From assembly GCF_002224365.1 (NCBI RefSeq), contig NZ_CP022437.1, positions 3,720,001 through 3,784,000 on the forward strand: a stretch of 64,000 nucleotides of DNA. Reading direction: 5' to 3'. This document shows, piece by piece, positions 35,942-45,886 of this stretch (positions are counted from its first letter, which is position 1; each line of letters starts with the position of its first letter). The notes under the pieces were generated by a model. That model ran no database searches. It saw only the letters and a list, made by a program, of their open reading frames with translations, and was not told where the DNA came from. The translations under genes and the position numbers were made by a program. The stretch comes from Virgibacillus necropolis (GTDB taxonomy: Bacteria > Bacillota > Bacilli > Bacillales > Amphibacillaceae).

Positions 35942-37585
35942 ATGAAAACATTAAATGATTTATTTATTTTAGACGGAATGAAAGAATGCACTGTTTTGGC
36001 TGGCCATAGAGGTTTAACCCGAAACGTTAAATTTGTAAATATATCAGATACACCCGACGTCATCCAATTTTTAGATAAAAACCATTTACTACTTACTACC
36101 GGCTATGGTTTTCAAGATGATACACAAAGAATGTGTGATTTAATTAAGCAAATGCACGCATTAAACTGTACCGGAATAATTATCAAGGTGAATCGTTTTT
36201 TAAAAAAATTACCAGATGAAGTTAAATTACTTGCAGATGATCTTGCTTTTCCTATTATTGACTTGCCCACGGATCAGACGCTGGGGGATTTATCCCGCCA
36301 TATCCTTAATTATCTAAATGACCATGAAGCCGAACAATTGTATTATGCCCTACATGTTCAAAAAGAGTTCTCAGATATGATGATAAAAGGATATAGTTTG
36401 AATTCACTTGTCGAACAATTAGGTCACTTTTTAGCACGTCCAACAATTTTATTCAATCATAGAGGAGAAAAGATGGCACAAAGTCATGATTTTCGAATGG
36501 ATTCCATGAAAATTGTTGAACAGGAAATCATTCAAAAAATTAAAGAAGATTTAAATGCTGTTAGAGAAGAATCTTCATTTGAAATCCCGTCCAGGGAACA
36601 TCAACTAATCACAAGTTTCCCTGTTCAATCGAAACGACAGTATCCTAGTATGCTCGTCATTGTTGACTCGTCTACGCTCCCATATCCATCTTCACAAATG
36701 GCAATCGAACAAGCAGGTAACGTTATTTCATTTACACTTATTAAAGAACAAGCCATTGATGAAAATTCAAGATTATTAAAAAATAACTTTTTTGCCGATT
36801 TAATTGAAATGAGAATACACTCCGATGAGGAAATTCTAAGTCGTGCGAACTATTATGGAATAGAAGCGAACATGGATAATATCTGTATTGTTTGTACTGT
36901 TGATGCGGAAGGCAATAATTATGAAAACCTCCAATTATACGAAAAAAAGGTTGGAGAATTGCATAATAACATTTATGATCAGCTTGAGGATGAAATAATC
37001 AACGGTAAAATGGATGCAACTTTATTTACGAAAGAAAAATATTTCGTTATGCTTCTACAATTCTCCCATTATACAGAAACAGAAATTAAAATCGTTACAG
37101 AATTTATTGAAAGATCACAAAGTAACATACAAGGTGACTATTCCGTTTCATTCGGAGTCAGTAATCCAACCCAGTCGCTTTCCGATATACCAATAGCTTA
37201 CCAGGAAGCGGTAGAAGCAATCAACAATGGATATGATATGAAAATGACAGGATTCATTAACTTCTATAAAACAAAAGAAATTAAGGAATTGCTAAATGCA
37301 ATTCCCAGAAAAGACTTAAAATCACTTTATGAAAATACGTTAAAGTCACTTGCTTATCCCAAAACAAAGGAAGATTTAGAATTAGTAAAAACAATCGAAA
37401 CCTATCTAAATTGCCAATGTGAAATTTCGGATACGTCAAGGAAATTATATATCCACCGAAATACGGTTAAGTATCGAATTAAAAAAACGGAAGAATTGCT
37501 CAACTGTTCCTTTCAAGACCCTGTAGATTCATTGCGTGTTCGTGTTGCTTTAGTCATTGGATCGATCCTTGATGAAGATGATTGA
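35942..37585 (+). CDS. pucR: PucR-family purine-catabolism regulator
   Basis: 547 residues. The N-terminal PucR domain (PF07905) spans about residues 1-120 with LAGHRGLTRNVKFVNISDTPD and LLTTGYGF. A middle GGDEF-like/CdaR region follows, and the C terminus is the PucR helix-turn-helix (ETYLNCQCEISDTSRKLYIHRNTVKYRIKKTEELL). In B. subtilis PucR activates allantoin genes in response to allantoic acid, allantoin or uric acid. It is the only plus-strand gene inside the island, so it faces pucG, and it is the obvious regulator of the cluster. Confidence 0.92.
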   Translation: MKTLNDLFILDGMKECTVLAGHRGLTRNVKFVNISDTPDVIQFLDKNHLLLTTGYGFQDDTQRMCDLIKQMHALNCTGIIIKVNRFLKKLPDEVKLLADDLAFPIIDLPTDQTLGDLSRHILNYLNDHEAEQLYYALHVQKEFSDMMIKGYSLNSLVEQLGHFLARPTILFNHRGEKMAQSHDFRMDSMKIVEQEIIQKIKEDLNAVREESSFEIPSREHQLITSFPVQSKRQYPSMLVIVDSSTLPYPSSQMAIEQAGNVISFTLIKEQAIDENSRLLKNNFFADLIEMRIHSDEEILSRANYYGIEANMDNICIVCTVDAEGNNYENLQLYEKKVGELHNNIYDQLEDEIINGKMDATLFTKEKYFVMLLQFSHYTETEIKIVTEFIERSQSNIQGDYSVSFGVSNPTQSLSDIPIAYQEAVEAINNGYDMKMTGFINFYKTKEIKELLNAIPRKDLKSLYENTLKSLAYPKTKEDLELVKTIETYLNCQCEISDTSRKLYIHRNTVKYRIKKTEELLNCSFQDPVDSLRVRVALVIGSILDEDD

Positions 37586-37611
37586 TAAATCCCAACAGCT
37601 GTAATTACTTT

Positions 37612-37655
37612 GCCATTTATACTGACCCTATTATATAGAGGAAAGTATAAATGGC
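37612..37655. terminator. Hairpin between pucR and the YfcC-type carrier
   Basis: GCCATTTATACT (37612-37623) pairs with AGTATAAATGGC (37644-37655) around an AT-rich loop, followed by TTTATT on the plus strand. It lies between converging genes and probably ends pucR transcription. Confidence 0.6.
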
Positions 37656-37718
37656 TTTATTAAACGTTATAAAGTACAAACTTTCACTATCTAAGGTTCC
37701 TCAATTTTTCAAACCTTA

Positions 37719-39137
37719 TCAGCCTGTCCATTGTATAAGTTGAGCAACAATGAGGGAGATAATCGATATGGATGCAAAAATAAGAAACAGCGGAAAGAAA
37801 AAACGTATCCACTTTTGATAAGGAACACCCGCAATTACTAGTGCAGCCATAAAGTATCCTGAAGTCGGATAAAGAATATGTGCAAAACCATCACCCAATT
37901 GAAAAGCAAGCACAGAAGTTTGCCTTGTGACCCCGATTAAATCTGATAAAGGAGCCATAATTGGCATTGTTACTAAGGCCTGTCCACTTCCAGAGGGAAT
38001 TAGAAAATTTATTAATAATTGAACAATATACATCCCAACGGCCCCTAACATAGGTGGGAAATCAGCTACAACTGAGCCTAGGCTATGTACAACGGTATCC
38101 ATTATATGACCTTGTTCCATTACAACAGCAACTGCTCTAGCTACACCAACAATAAATGCACCAACTAGTACATCTCTAAATCCTTGGTTAAAGCCCTCAC
38201 TGATTTCCGTTGTATTTAATCCAGCAATTAAACCGACAACAATACCTGTAATGATAAAGAGACCTGACATTTCAACCATGAACCAACCCTGGGCAAGTAC
38301 CCCGTATACTAAAATTCCAAAGAAAATAAACGTTGCTAGAATAGCGTACTTTTGTCTTGTAGTCGTAGTTTTTTCTTCTATCTGAACCTGGCTACCATGC
38401 TGATAAAGATCTCTTTTTTCATGATCATCTTCATATACGAAACTATTTAACGGATTCTTTTTAATCTTTTTCGCATAGCGCATGATAAAAAATACAGCAG
38501 CCGATACAGCTACAACAAAAATTACTAATCGGAAACCAATTCCAGAAAACACTGGTACTCCGGCAATTTTCTGGCCTAATCCAGTATTAATTGGGTTCAA
38601 TACCCCAGCTGCAAAACCAACTACTGTACCACATAATGCTATAGCTGCGGCAACAATAGAGTCATAGCCTAGCGCAATCATAAGCGGCATGATGACTGGT
38701 ATATAAACAAGGCTTAACTCGGGTGTACCGATAAGCGTTGCAATAACCGCAAAGACTGTTGTTAACACGGGAATAAGCATGATACTATTATGAGCAAACT
38801 TTCTGGCCAATTTATCAACCGCAATTTCAATAATCCCCGTACGTCTTAATACCATAAACATTCCACCAATTATAAACGTAAAGAAAACGACTTCCCCTGC
38901 ATCAATTAGCCCCCGAGGTATTACTGTTATAAAATCCACGACGCCAACAGGTGTCTGCTCTATTTCCGTATAGGAATTCGCATCGATCGTTGTTCTTCCT
39001 TCAGGACCAGGAACTCGCTCATATTCACCCGCAGGAACAAAATACGTCGCAATCGCCGCAATAGCACTGAATAAGAACAAAATGACATAGATGTGCGGCA
39101 TTTGAAACTTTTGTTTCTTTTCCTTTTCACCTTGCAT
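37719..39137 (-). CDS. YfcC/DcuC-family carboxylate or amino-acid carrier
   Basis: A carrier of about 472 residues and 12 or more helices from the C4-dicarboxylate anaerobic carrier group (PF03606, YfcC type). Conserved blocks include YFVPAGEYERV near the N terminus, a large IPVIMPLMIALGYDSIVAAAIALCGTVVGFAAGVLNPINTGLGQ region (written here in part), and LINFLIPSGSGQALVTMPIMAPLSDLIG late. The start at 39137 follows AAGGGG by about seven bases; a TTG at 39158 lies upstream. Its place within the allantoin island suggests import of a pathway substrate or export of an acid end product such as oxamate; that is inference. Confidence 0.8.
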   Translation of the reverse strand: MQGEKEKKQKFQMPHIYVILFLFSAIAAIATYFVPAGEYERVPGPEGRTTIDANSYTEIEQTPVGVVDFITVIPRGLIDAGEVVFFTFIIGGMFMVLRRTGIIEIAVDKLARKFAHNSIMLIPVLTTVFAVIATLIGTPELSLVYIPVIMPLMIALGYDSIVAAAIALCGTVVGFAAGVLNPINTGLGQKIAGVPVFSGIGFRLVIFVVAVSAAVFFIMRYAKKIKKNPLNSFVYEDDHEKRDLYQHGSQVQIEEKTTTTRQKYAILATFIFFGILVYGVLAQGWFMVEMSGLFIITGIVVGLIAGLNTTEISEGFNQGFRDVLVGAFIVGVARAVAVVMEQGHIMDTVVHSLGSVVADFPPMLGAVGMYIVQLLINFLIPSGSGQALVTMPIMAPLSDLIGVTRQTSVLAFQLGDGFAHILYPTSGYFMAALVIAGVPYQKWIRFFFPLFLIFASISIISLIVAQLIQWTG

Positions 39138-39466
39138 AATACTTCCCCTTTCCAACAAATTACGGACAGGTTATTCATAGGTTTAATGCCCGTTTATTGG
39201 TATTATCAGGCAGCTTCTATTATCTGATATTAAATAACATTGCATGCCTATTCTGATTATGTACTAGCTTATAGGAGTACTATGGTTAAGTAAATGGTGA
39301 TAACAACCTAATTTTATTAATTCATTTGTTTAACATGAATAATGAAATTTTCCATTATGTTGAAAACGAACAATCAATTATTCATTTTACACTATTTTGA
39401 AAATACTTCACCTTTAGATCAAAAAATCCCAAATCCTTATCAAAGGTTTTGGGATTTTAAATTAAA
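39138..39466. other. Intergenic region between allB and the YfcC-type carrier
   Basis: About 330 AT-rich bases that should contain the promoter of the carrier gene. Apart from the terminator at 39423-39458, I see only short inverted repeats (for example around 39205-39232) and no recognisable cre or riboswitch. Confidence 0.35.
39423..39458 (-). terminator. Terminator after allantoinase 1
   Basis: On the minus strand AAAATCCCAAAACCTT pairs with AAGGATTTGGGATTTTTTGA. It lies eight bases after the allB stop. Confidence 0.8.
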
Positions 39467-40819
39467 TTAACTATTCGTTTCTTGTTTTTCATCAACCAAA
39501 ATCTTTCCATCATTGAATACCACTTCACCACTTACAATTGTTGTTTTTACTTTCCCTTTGTAAGTTCTGCCAATATATGGTGAATGTTTATGCCGATAGA
39601 ATAAGTCTTCCTTCTTAAGTTCAAAGCTTTCATTCAAATTGACAAGTGTAATATCCGCATCATATCCAGCTGCAATTGTTCCTTTATTTGCAAGTCCAAA
39701 TAATTTAGCAGGATTCTCTGCAGTTAATTCAACGATTTTTTCAAGTGGAAGATCACGTTTGAAATGCCCTTCCGTTAATAAAATAGTTAAGGTCGATTGG
39801 GCTCCAGAGATTCCTCCCCAGCCTTCAAAAAAGTTATCTGTAATTATTTTCATATCTGCTGGAGCTGGTGAATGGTCTGAACCGATGACATTAATCTCAC
39901 CATTTGCTAGAGCAGTCCATAATTCATCGACCTCTGCTTGATCACGTAAAGGAGGCATACATTTTGCCACGCCACCTTGTTCTTCCAAATCTTTTACTGT
40001 TAAGGACAAATAATGTGGACATGTTTCAACTGTTATATCGACACCTCTTTGTTTGGCATCATTAATAACATTTACCACTTTGCGGCTGCTTGCATGAACG
40101 ATATGAAGTTTACATCCAGTTGCTTCCGCATAGGAGATGATCCTTCTAACAGCTTCAATTTCAGAAATAATAGGCCTTGATTCAACAAAATCTCTTGCAG
40201 TCGTTTTCCCTTGGGTTTGTTTTTCTTCAGCAAGCTGTTCACAAATAACAGTACTTTCTGCATGAACAGCCAAAAGTGATCCAAAGGAAGCAATCTCCTT
40301 CATTCCCTTATAAAGGGTTTCATCATCAGCATTATCAAAATCCTCAATTCCACTTGGGGACATAAAGGCTTTAAACCCAATTGCACCACTTTCGTGCATC
40401 TCCTTTAACTCGTCTGTATTTCCAGGTACGAGCCCCCCCCAGAATCTTGGATTTACGATAGATTTTTTCTTAGCAATAGCTTTTTTTAACTCTAAATTTT
40501 CTTTATTAATAACAGGAGGAGTACTATTTAACGGCATATCAAAGAATGTCGTTGCACCGCCAGCCGCCAAGCTTTTGCTGCCTGTTTCTAGTCCTTCCCA
40601 CTCTGTTCTTCCTGGTTCATTAAAGTGAACATGCGAATCAATTAACCCTGGTAAAACATGGAGTCCTTCTGCATCAATTTCTTTATCCGCTTTCCCCAAG
40701 TTTCCCCTACTAGAAGATACTTCTTTTATTTTACCATCTTTGATCGCAATATCACCTTGGATGGTCGAATCCGCTTTTACAATCAAGCCATTTTTAATAA
40801 TTAAATCATAAGTAGCCAT
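39467..40819 (-). CDS. allB: Allantoinase, paralogue 1
   Basis: A cyclic amidohydrolase of 450 residues that opens allantoin to allantoate. Metal motif [16 protein letters not shown] begins near residue 57; the metal-bridging Lys is in GFKAFMS near 145; later His residues occur in HAES and HIVHASS; IGSDHSPAP carries the final Asp. The start at 40819 (MATYDLIIK) follows GGGGAGG closely; the frame to 40855 would overlap the upstream gene without reason. Roughly half identical to the paralogue directly upstream. One of the two may act on another ring, such as dihydropyrimidine or hydantoin. Confidence 0.9.
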   Translation of the reverse strand: MATYDLIIKNGLIVKADSTIQGDIAIKDGKIKEVSSSRGNLGKADKEIDAEGLHVLPGLIDSHVHFNEPGRTEWEGLETGSKSLAAGGATTFFDMPLNSTPPVINKENLELKKAIAKKKSIVNPRFWGGLVPGNTDELKEMHESGAIGFKAFMSPSGIEDFDNADDETLYKGMKEIASFGSLLAVHAESTVICEQLAEEKQTQGKTTARDFVESRPIISEIEAVRRIISYAEATGCKLHIVHASSRKVVNVINDAKQRGVDITVETCPHYLSLTVKDLEEQGGVAKCMPPLRDQAEVDELWTALANGEINVIGSDHSPAPADMKIITDNFFEGWGGISGAQSTLTILLTEGHFKRDLPLEKIVELTAENPAKLFGLANKGTIAAGYDADITLVNLNESFELKKEDLFYRHKHSPYIGRTYKGKVKTTIVSGEVVFNDGKILVDEKQETNS

Positions 40820-40841
40820 TGTAATTCCTCCCCGATGTAGA

Positions 40842-42206
40842 TTACTTGCTGTCATTTCTCGACATAAGTTTTCCTTTAGGCTCTCCTATAATGCCTTCAT
40901 CCAAATCAAAAACTACATTCCCGCGCATAATCGTTTTTGTTACGCGACAATCGATTTTCCGGCCTTCGTAGGCACTGTGTTTATTTTTATAATATAGATC
41001 TTCTCTTTTCAACGTGTACGAACTATTTGGGTCTAGTAAAATAATATCAGCATCTTTTGAAACCGCAATCTCGCCTTTGTCAGGCAGGTTAAAACGTTTA
41101 GATGGCGTTGAAGCGATTAAATCAACGAATTTATGAATTGGTAATTCACGCTGCTTTACTGCTAAATCAAACATGATATCAACATTATTTTGCGCACCAC
41201 TGATGCCGCCCCATGCTTCAAAAATATTGCCTTCTTTTAAATCTTCCGTACATGGTGAGTGATCGGAAGTTAACCAATCAATATTACCATCCATAAGCTC
41301 GTCCCATAGTTTTGCTTGATCCTTTGCTTTTCTTAATGGTGGTTGACACTTGGCTTTTGGACCAATTTCTTCCACGTCTTCTGCAGTCAGTGCAAAGTAG
41401 TGTGTGCATGATTCAACCGTCACGTCTACTCCTTCTGCACGTGCTCGTAAAATAGCTTGAACTGCTTCAGATGTACTAATATGCACCAAATGTAATTTAC
41501 AACCCGTCTCTTTTGCGAAAAGCAATGCACGTTGCACAGCTTCTACTTCGGTGAAGATTGGGCGTGAATCGACATAATCCATTGCCGTTGTTCTGCCTTC
41601 ACTTACCATTTCTTCAGCGAGTTTATCGGTAATGGTTGGGTTTTCGGCATGGATGCATAGCAATTGATCCAGTTCCGCTAATTTTTGCATACCTTTATAT
41701 AAAGTATAATCATCCACATTTGTAAAATCGCCTGGAATATCACTTCCGCAATTTGAAATAAAGCATTTAAAAGCTTGTACACCAGCATCAGACAATTCCT
41801 TTAAATTGTCCAGATTACCCGGAACTAGTCCACCATAAAAAGCATAGTCAACATAGTTTTGATTCTTTGCTGCTTCCAGTTTGAGATCAAGTGCTTCTTT
41901 GTATGTTGTAGCTGGTAAAGCATTAAGAGGCATTTCCACATAACTTGTTGTACCGCCTGCTGCAAGTGCCTTAGAGCCTGTTTCAAATCCTTCCCATTCG
42001 GTACGACCAGGTTCACTTATATGAACATGTGTATCAACCATTCCTGGCATTACGTACTGCCCTTTAGCATCAATTACCTTAGTTGCATCTTCCGTAATCT
42101 GCTCAGCAATACATGTGATTTTTTCATCCTTCACCCCGATGTCGACCTTACGAACCCCGTCATGTAAGACAACATTTCCGCCTTTTATTACTAAATCATA
42201 TGTCAT
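40842..42206 (-). CDS. allB: Allantoinase, paralogue 2
   Basis: A cyclic amidohydrolase of 454 residues. [23 protein letters not shown] with the carbamylated Lys, HAEN, HLVHIST and [12 protein letters not shown] are all in place. Length and motifs match PucH/AllB. It lies between the NCS1 permease upstream (27 bases) and paralogue 1 downstream (22 bases), so the three genes look like one transcript. Having two active-looking allantoinases in tandem is unusual; different stereochemistry, regulation or substrate are possible reasons. Confidence 0.92.
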   Translation of the reverse strand: MTYDLVIKGGNVVLHDGVRKVDIGVKDEKITCIAEQITEDATKVIDAKGQYVMPGMVDTHVHISEPGRTEWEGFETGSKALAAGGTTSYVEMPLNALPATTYKEALDLKLEAAKNQNYVDYAFYGGLVPGNLDNLKELSDAGVQAFKCFISNCGSDIPGDFTNVDDYTLYKGMQKLAELDQLLCIHAENPTITDKLAEEMVSEGRTTAMDYVDSRPIFTEVEAVQRALLFAKETGCKLHLVHISTSEAVQAILRARAEGVDVTVESCTHYFALTAEDVEEIGPKAKCQPPLRKAKDQAKLWDELMDGNIDWLTSDHSPCTEDLKEGNIFEAWGGISGAQNNVDIMFDLAVKQRELPIHKFVDLIASTPSKRFNLPDKGEIAVSKDADIILLDPNSSYTLKREDLYYKNKHSAYEGRKIDCRVTKTIMRGNVVFDLDEGIIGEPKGKLMSRNDSK

Positions 42207-42233
42207 TGTTTTTTCCCCTTTCGTCTAATTCAA

Positions 42234-43688
42234 TCATTCATTGGTAGCTACTTTCTCGGATGATAATTTGTTAACTTTTAAAGACTCTAGCAAAGCATAA
42301 AGAATAAATGCCGATCCAATACCTACAAACCATGAAAGTTCATATAGCGGTTCAAAGAATGGTACAAAATTACCCATTAGACAAAGCACACCCGAAATAA
42401 TCAGTGTTACGATAGCATTTATGTTAAATCCATTTTGGTAACTATATTTGCCATCCTTGGAATACAATTCTTCTAAATCAATTTGCGTTTTTGAAATAAC
42501 AAAGTATTGAGCTAACATCACGCCGGTTATTGGTGCCAAGAGACCGCCAATGATATTTAAGAAAGTAAAGATACTTGTAGGGTTTTCCATCAGTTTCCAT
42601 GGCATAATTAGAATCCCAAGAAAAGCTGCTAGTGTAGCACCCGTTTTAAAGTTGAGTAACTTCGGAAATAATGATGCTAATTGATAACCTGCCGGAACAA
42701 TATTACCAGTCACATTTACAGAAAGCGTTGTTAGGCATAAGGTTAGAACCGAAATTCCAATTGCAAAAGCTCCGTCAAACCGAGCAACGACATCAAGTAC
42801 GTTCCAAATAGGTGTGCCAAAAGCTATTTCGGATCCTACAATGATCGCGATACTTGCCACAGCGAATAATAGATACGTCACAATTAAACCGGCACTTTGC
42901 CCTATCGATTGCGCCTTTTGCGAATGCGAAAGTCTTGTGAAATCTGCAACACTTACCATTGGTGGTGCCCAAGCGGCTATTACCGCTACGACAGCAGCTA
43001 AAAAGACGATAATACTATTGCCATCTATTCCATCTGGAGTGTAATTCAAAATAGGTCCAATACCACCTGCTAAGTTAATGGCCCAAATCGCCATTCCACC
43101 AAATACAATATAAACGAGTGGAGAAAGGATATTTGTAAATTTACCTAGAAAGCCCATGCCGCCATATATTAATGCAACATTCAATAACCAAAATAATAAA
43201 AATGAAATTAATTCAGGTAACGATAGACCAAGAATATTCCAATCGCCACCCAATGTTAAGAAGGTCGGCCATATTTTGGCTATCAGGATCGATAAAGCTT
43301 GGCTACCTGCATAAGTTTGAAAACCAAACCACATAATTGCTGAAATTACCCCTCTTATTACGCCAGGAATCACCGCACCTTTACTACCAAACGATAAACG
43401 TAATAACATAGCAAATGGTAAACCATATTTTGTCCCAGCATGTCCATTAAGAACTAATACAGCAGCTACAATTACCGCTGCCAACATAATAGCCCAGAAA
43501 ACCTGGCCAACAGACAATCCAATTGCAAAAAGACCACCAATTGCAATGTAGTTAGGGATAGTATGAACCGATCCCATCCATACCGTCGTAAAGTTTCCAA
43601 TATTCCAATTTCTATCTGATTCTTTCGTTGGTAAAACGTCTTCACTAAAACCGGCTTCTTTAAGTTGTCCACGATTAATTTGTTCCAA
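42234..43688 (-). CDS. pucI: NCS1-family allantoin permease, paralogue 1
   Basis: A 12-helix transporter of 484 residues of the nucleobase:cation symporter 1 family. The N-terminal DRNWNIGNFTTVWMG, the AMLLRLSFGSKGAVIPGVIRG loop (residues 93-113) and the APPMVSVADFTRLS motif near residues 243-256 are typical of allantoin and hydantoin permeases (PucI, AllP, Mhp1). The start is a TTG with GGGGGAGG upstream. It leads the permease-allB-allB unit, which supports allantoin as cargo. Confidence 0.88.
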   Translation of the reverse strand: MEQINRGQLKEAGFSEDVLPTKESDRNWNIGNFTTVWMGSVHTIPNYIAIGGLFAIGLSVGQVFWAIMLAAVIVAAVLVLNGHAGTKYGLPFAMLLRLSFGSKGAVIPGVIRGVISAIMWFGFQTYAGSQALSILIAKIWPTFLTLGGDWNILGLSLPELISFLLFWLLNVALIYGGMGFLGKFTNILSPLVYIVFGGMAIWAINLAGGIGPILNYTPDGIDGNSIIVFLAAVVAVIAAWAPPMVSVADFTRLSHSQKAQSIGQSAGLIVTYLLFAVASIAIIVGSEIAFGTPIWNVLDVVARFDGAFAIGISVLTLCLTTLSVNVTGNIVPAGYQLASLFPKLLNFKTGATLAAFLGILIMPWKLMENPTSIFTFLNIIGGLLAPITGVMLAQYFVISKTQIDLEELYSKDGKYSYQNGFNINAIVTLIISGVLCLMGNFVPFFEPLYELSWFVGIGSAFILYALLESLKVNKLSSEKVATNE

Positions 43689-44101
43689 AAGAATGCCTCC
43701 CCCTTTAAAGATGCTAGTTAGATTGTAGTAGTTCTATTGATACAGGAATAGGAGTCATTAATATATGTTTTCCGAAATAGGATTTTTAACTCAAAAACCA
43801 TAATTTACACGTATTCTTTAGCAAAAGGTTTCATATTATTCCTTATGCAAAAAAATTTAAACGGACAAGCATAACTTTTTTCATTAGAATGAAGCGTTTC
43901 CAGTACCACTATACACAATGGTACAATATTTCCTTGTAATGGTCATTATATTTAGTAGACAAAACAACTTAAAATTGTTGTATGTTATGCATAGTTAGTT
44001 GCTGTTTTTTGTATAAATTGCACACTTGTTTATTCATATTAAACAAATTAAAGGAATGTCCCAAGATACTTTTGGGACACTCCTCTTGTTTGAATTTACA
44101 C
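43689..44101. other. Intergenic region between the two NCS1 permeases
   Basis: About 410 AT-rich bases. A terminator for the upstream permease lies at 44052-44084. The rest should hold the promoter of the paralogue 1 permease operon, but no clear operator or leader RNA stands out. Confidence 0.35.
44052..44084 (-). terminator. Terminator after NCS1 paralogue 2
   Basis: On the minus strand AGTGTCCCAA pairs with TTGGGACATT around a short loop, then CCTTTAATTT follows. It lies about 20 bases past the stop codon. Confidence 0.7.
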
Positions 44102-45499
44102 TTATTTCTCAAATATCGTACCCTTTTTGAACTTTGAATCTTTAAACGCAAACTTCATCAGAAGGAAATATGCAATACCTCCTACAACAAAACCTACAAT
44201 CCATGCTAAGTCCACTTCTATAAAGGCCGCACCAGCACCAATAAGTAATGCAAGTATCGCGCTTGGATTATATCCAGCAAATGGACCGTCCTTTTTATAC
44301 ATAGCTGCAATATTTACTTTTTGTTTCCTTAATATATAATATTCAACTAATAAAATAGAAACAATCGGGCCTAAGAATGCGGAATATACAAGAATGAATA
44401 AGCCAAGACCCTCTGCGTTAGATTCCTGTACAAGCAACCAAGGGAATGAACCTATTGCAAGAATTCCAGTTAACGTAACGGCTGGTTTATATTTCAATTT
44501 TGTTAGTGATGTAATAACATAAGTCGGTGGAATTATGTTGGCAACCATGTTTACTGCAACTGCCCCTACTACAATAAATGCTGATATAAATATTGAAATG
44601 GCAGGACTATCTATTACTACTGGGATTGCTTTTGCAGGGTTAGTTATTCCTGTTGCAGAAGCAAGCATTACACCAATTGAAATTACGGAACCGTATGCGA
44701 CAAGAATGGAAAAAAAGTACAATAACCCGCGCTTTTTGTCGCTCATTCCAGTTTTGAGTTCTCTTGAATAGTCGGCTGCACTTAGGAAGATAGCCGCATA
44801 ATTCCCCATAAACACCATGACGAATCCAAAGAATGGCAAGCCCCATGAACCTTCTGCTTGTACCCAATTTTCTGTAATAACATCCCTATGAGATGTTAGA
44901 AGTACAACAAAGACGTAGATAAGTGCTAGCATAATAACTACAGACACAAGCGTTTCCACCCACTTAACCGCATGGAAGCCATACAGCGAAAGTACTATTT
45001 GTACTGCCTGAAGTATTAGAAAACAAATAAAGATATTATTAAAGGCACCATCTGTTACAATCTTCATAATTTCATTCAGGGCCGTACCACCTATCCAGCT
45101 TTGGAAACCATACCAAACGATAGCGGGTATACCACGCATTAGTGATGATATTATCGATCCTTTCTCTCCAAAAGACATTCTAAGCTGTACAACGTATGGT
45201 ATACCTGATTTGTATCCTAGCCTATCATTTAAAGTGAAAATTGTTGTAATAATCAATATAGCTAAGAGAGCTGCAGCAAATGTCTGAACCATATTTAGTG
45301 TTGCAATTCCAGCTACCACTATACTAGCTCCAAGCGTCATATTTCCTAAATTAACGCCATCTCCAAGCCACATAAACATATAGGTTACCGAGCTTACAGT
45401 TCTATCTTTATCGGTCTTCGGCTTTAGTGACTCATCCACACCTGTGATATGGTCTATCTGCGCCTCTTCTGTAACATGTTCTTCTGATTTTGTAGACAT
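44102..45499 (-). CDS. NCS1-family permease, paralogue 2
   Basis: A 465-residue member of the nucleobase:cation symporter 1 family with about 12 helices. VVQLRMSFGEKGSIISSLMRGIP (in part, near residues 104-126) and AAIFLSAADYSRELKTG (near 233-249) align with the motifs of paralogue 1, though overall identity is modest. GAGGAG precedes the ATG. It stands alone between terminators, so it is expressed separately. Cargo may be allantoin, or another purine or cytosine-like base. Confidence 0.85.
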   Translation of the reverse strand: MSTKSEEHVTEEAQIDHITGVDESLKPKTDKDRTVSSVTYMFMWLGDGVNLGNMTLGASIVVAGIATLNMVQTFAAALLAILIITTIFTLNDRLGYKSGIPYVVQLRMSFGEKGSIISSLMRGIPAIVWYGFQSWIGGTALNEIMKIVTDGAFNNIFICFLILQAVQIVLSLYGFHAVKWVETLVSVVIMLALIYVFVVLLTSHRDVITENWVQAEGSWGLPFFGFVMVFMGNYAAIFLSAADYSRELKTGMSDKKRGLLYFFSILVAYGSVISIGVMLASATGITNPAKAIPVVIDSPAISIFISAFIVVGAVAVNMVANIIPPTYVITSLTKLKYKPAVTLTGILAIGSFPWLLVQESNAEGLGLFILVYSAFLGPIVSILLVEYYILRKQKVNIAAMYKKDGPFAGYNPSAILALLIGAGAAFIEVDLAWIVGFVVGGIAYFLLMKFAFKDSKFKKGTIFEK

Positions 45500-45886
45500 T
45501 ATAATTCAACTCCTCTTTTGGTTAGGATTTACCAATATAAGATTTGCATCCCATGAGATCGCAATTTATCCTTTGCCATTCTAAATTATTTGTAACTAGA
45601 CCACCTTAGAAAGAATAATCCGTTCCATACCCCTGCCTTGAAGCGCTTTCAATACTTCTGAAGAAATTATACCCTATTTTTTCAATCAGGTCTTCATACC
45701 TATTGGACAAAATAAATAAAAATGGTTGTATAGCCTGCATAAGACTTTCGCAACACTTGAACGCAATGCACATTATATTGTTTATTTTGCACAAAATAAA
45801 ACATCAAATGTAAACAACCCGATAAATAGAAAAAAAGCCACAAATGCAAACGATGCATTAGTGGCTTCTCACTTAAAATTCTACTG
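45500..45886. other. Intergenic region upstream of NCS1 paralogue 2
   Basis: About 390 bases. A near-palindrome TTGAAGCGCTTTCAA at 45639-45653 resembles a cre site with one mismatch; it is about 140 bases before the permease start. A terminator for the allD gene lies at 45831-45866. The rest is AT-rich and holds only shadow frames. Confidence 0.4.
45831..45866 (-). terminator. Terminator after allD paralogue 1
   Basis: On the minus strand GCCACTAATGC pairs with GCATTTGTGGC, followed by TTTTTTTC. It lies some 20 bases past the stop. Confidence 0.85.

Noticed and set aside
45505-45535. TTTTGGTTAGG resembling a PucR box
   Set aside because: The spacing of the conserved C before TTGGTTAA does not fit the B. 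subtilis consensus, and the site overlaps the ribosome binding region of the permease.
45639-45653. cre-like palindrome TTGAAGCGCTTTCAA upstream of the second NCS1 permease
   Set aside because: One mismatch and about 140 bases from the start codon. Not strong enough to list as an operator; mentioned in the intergenic entry only.
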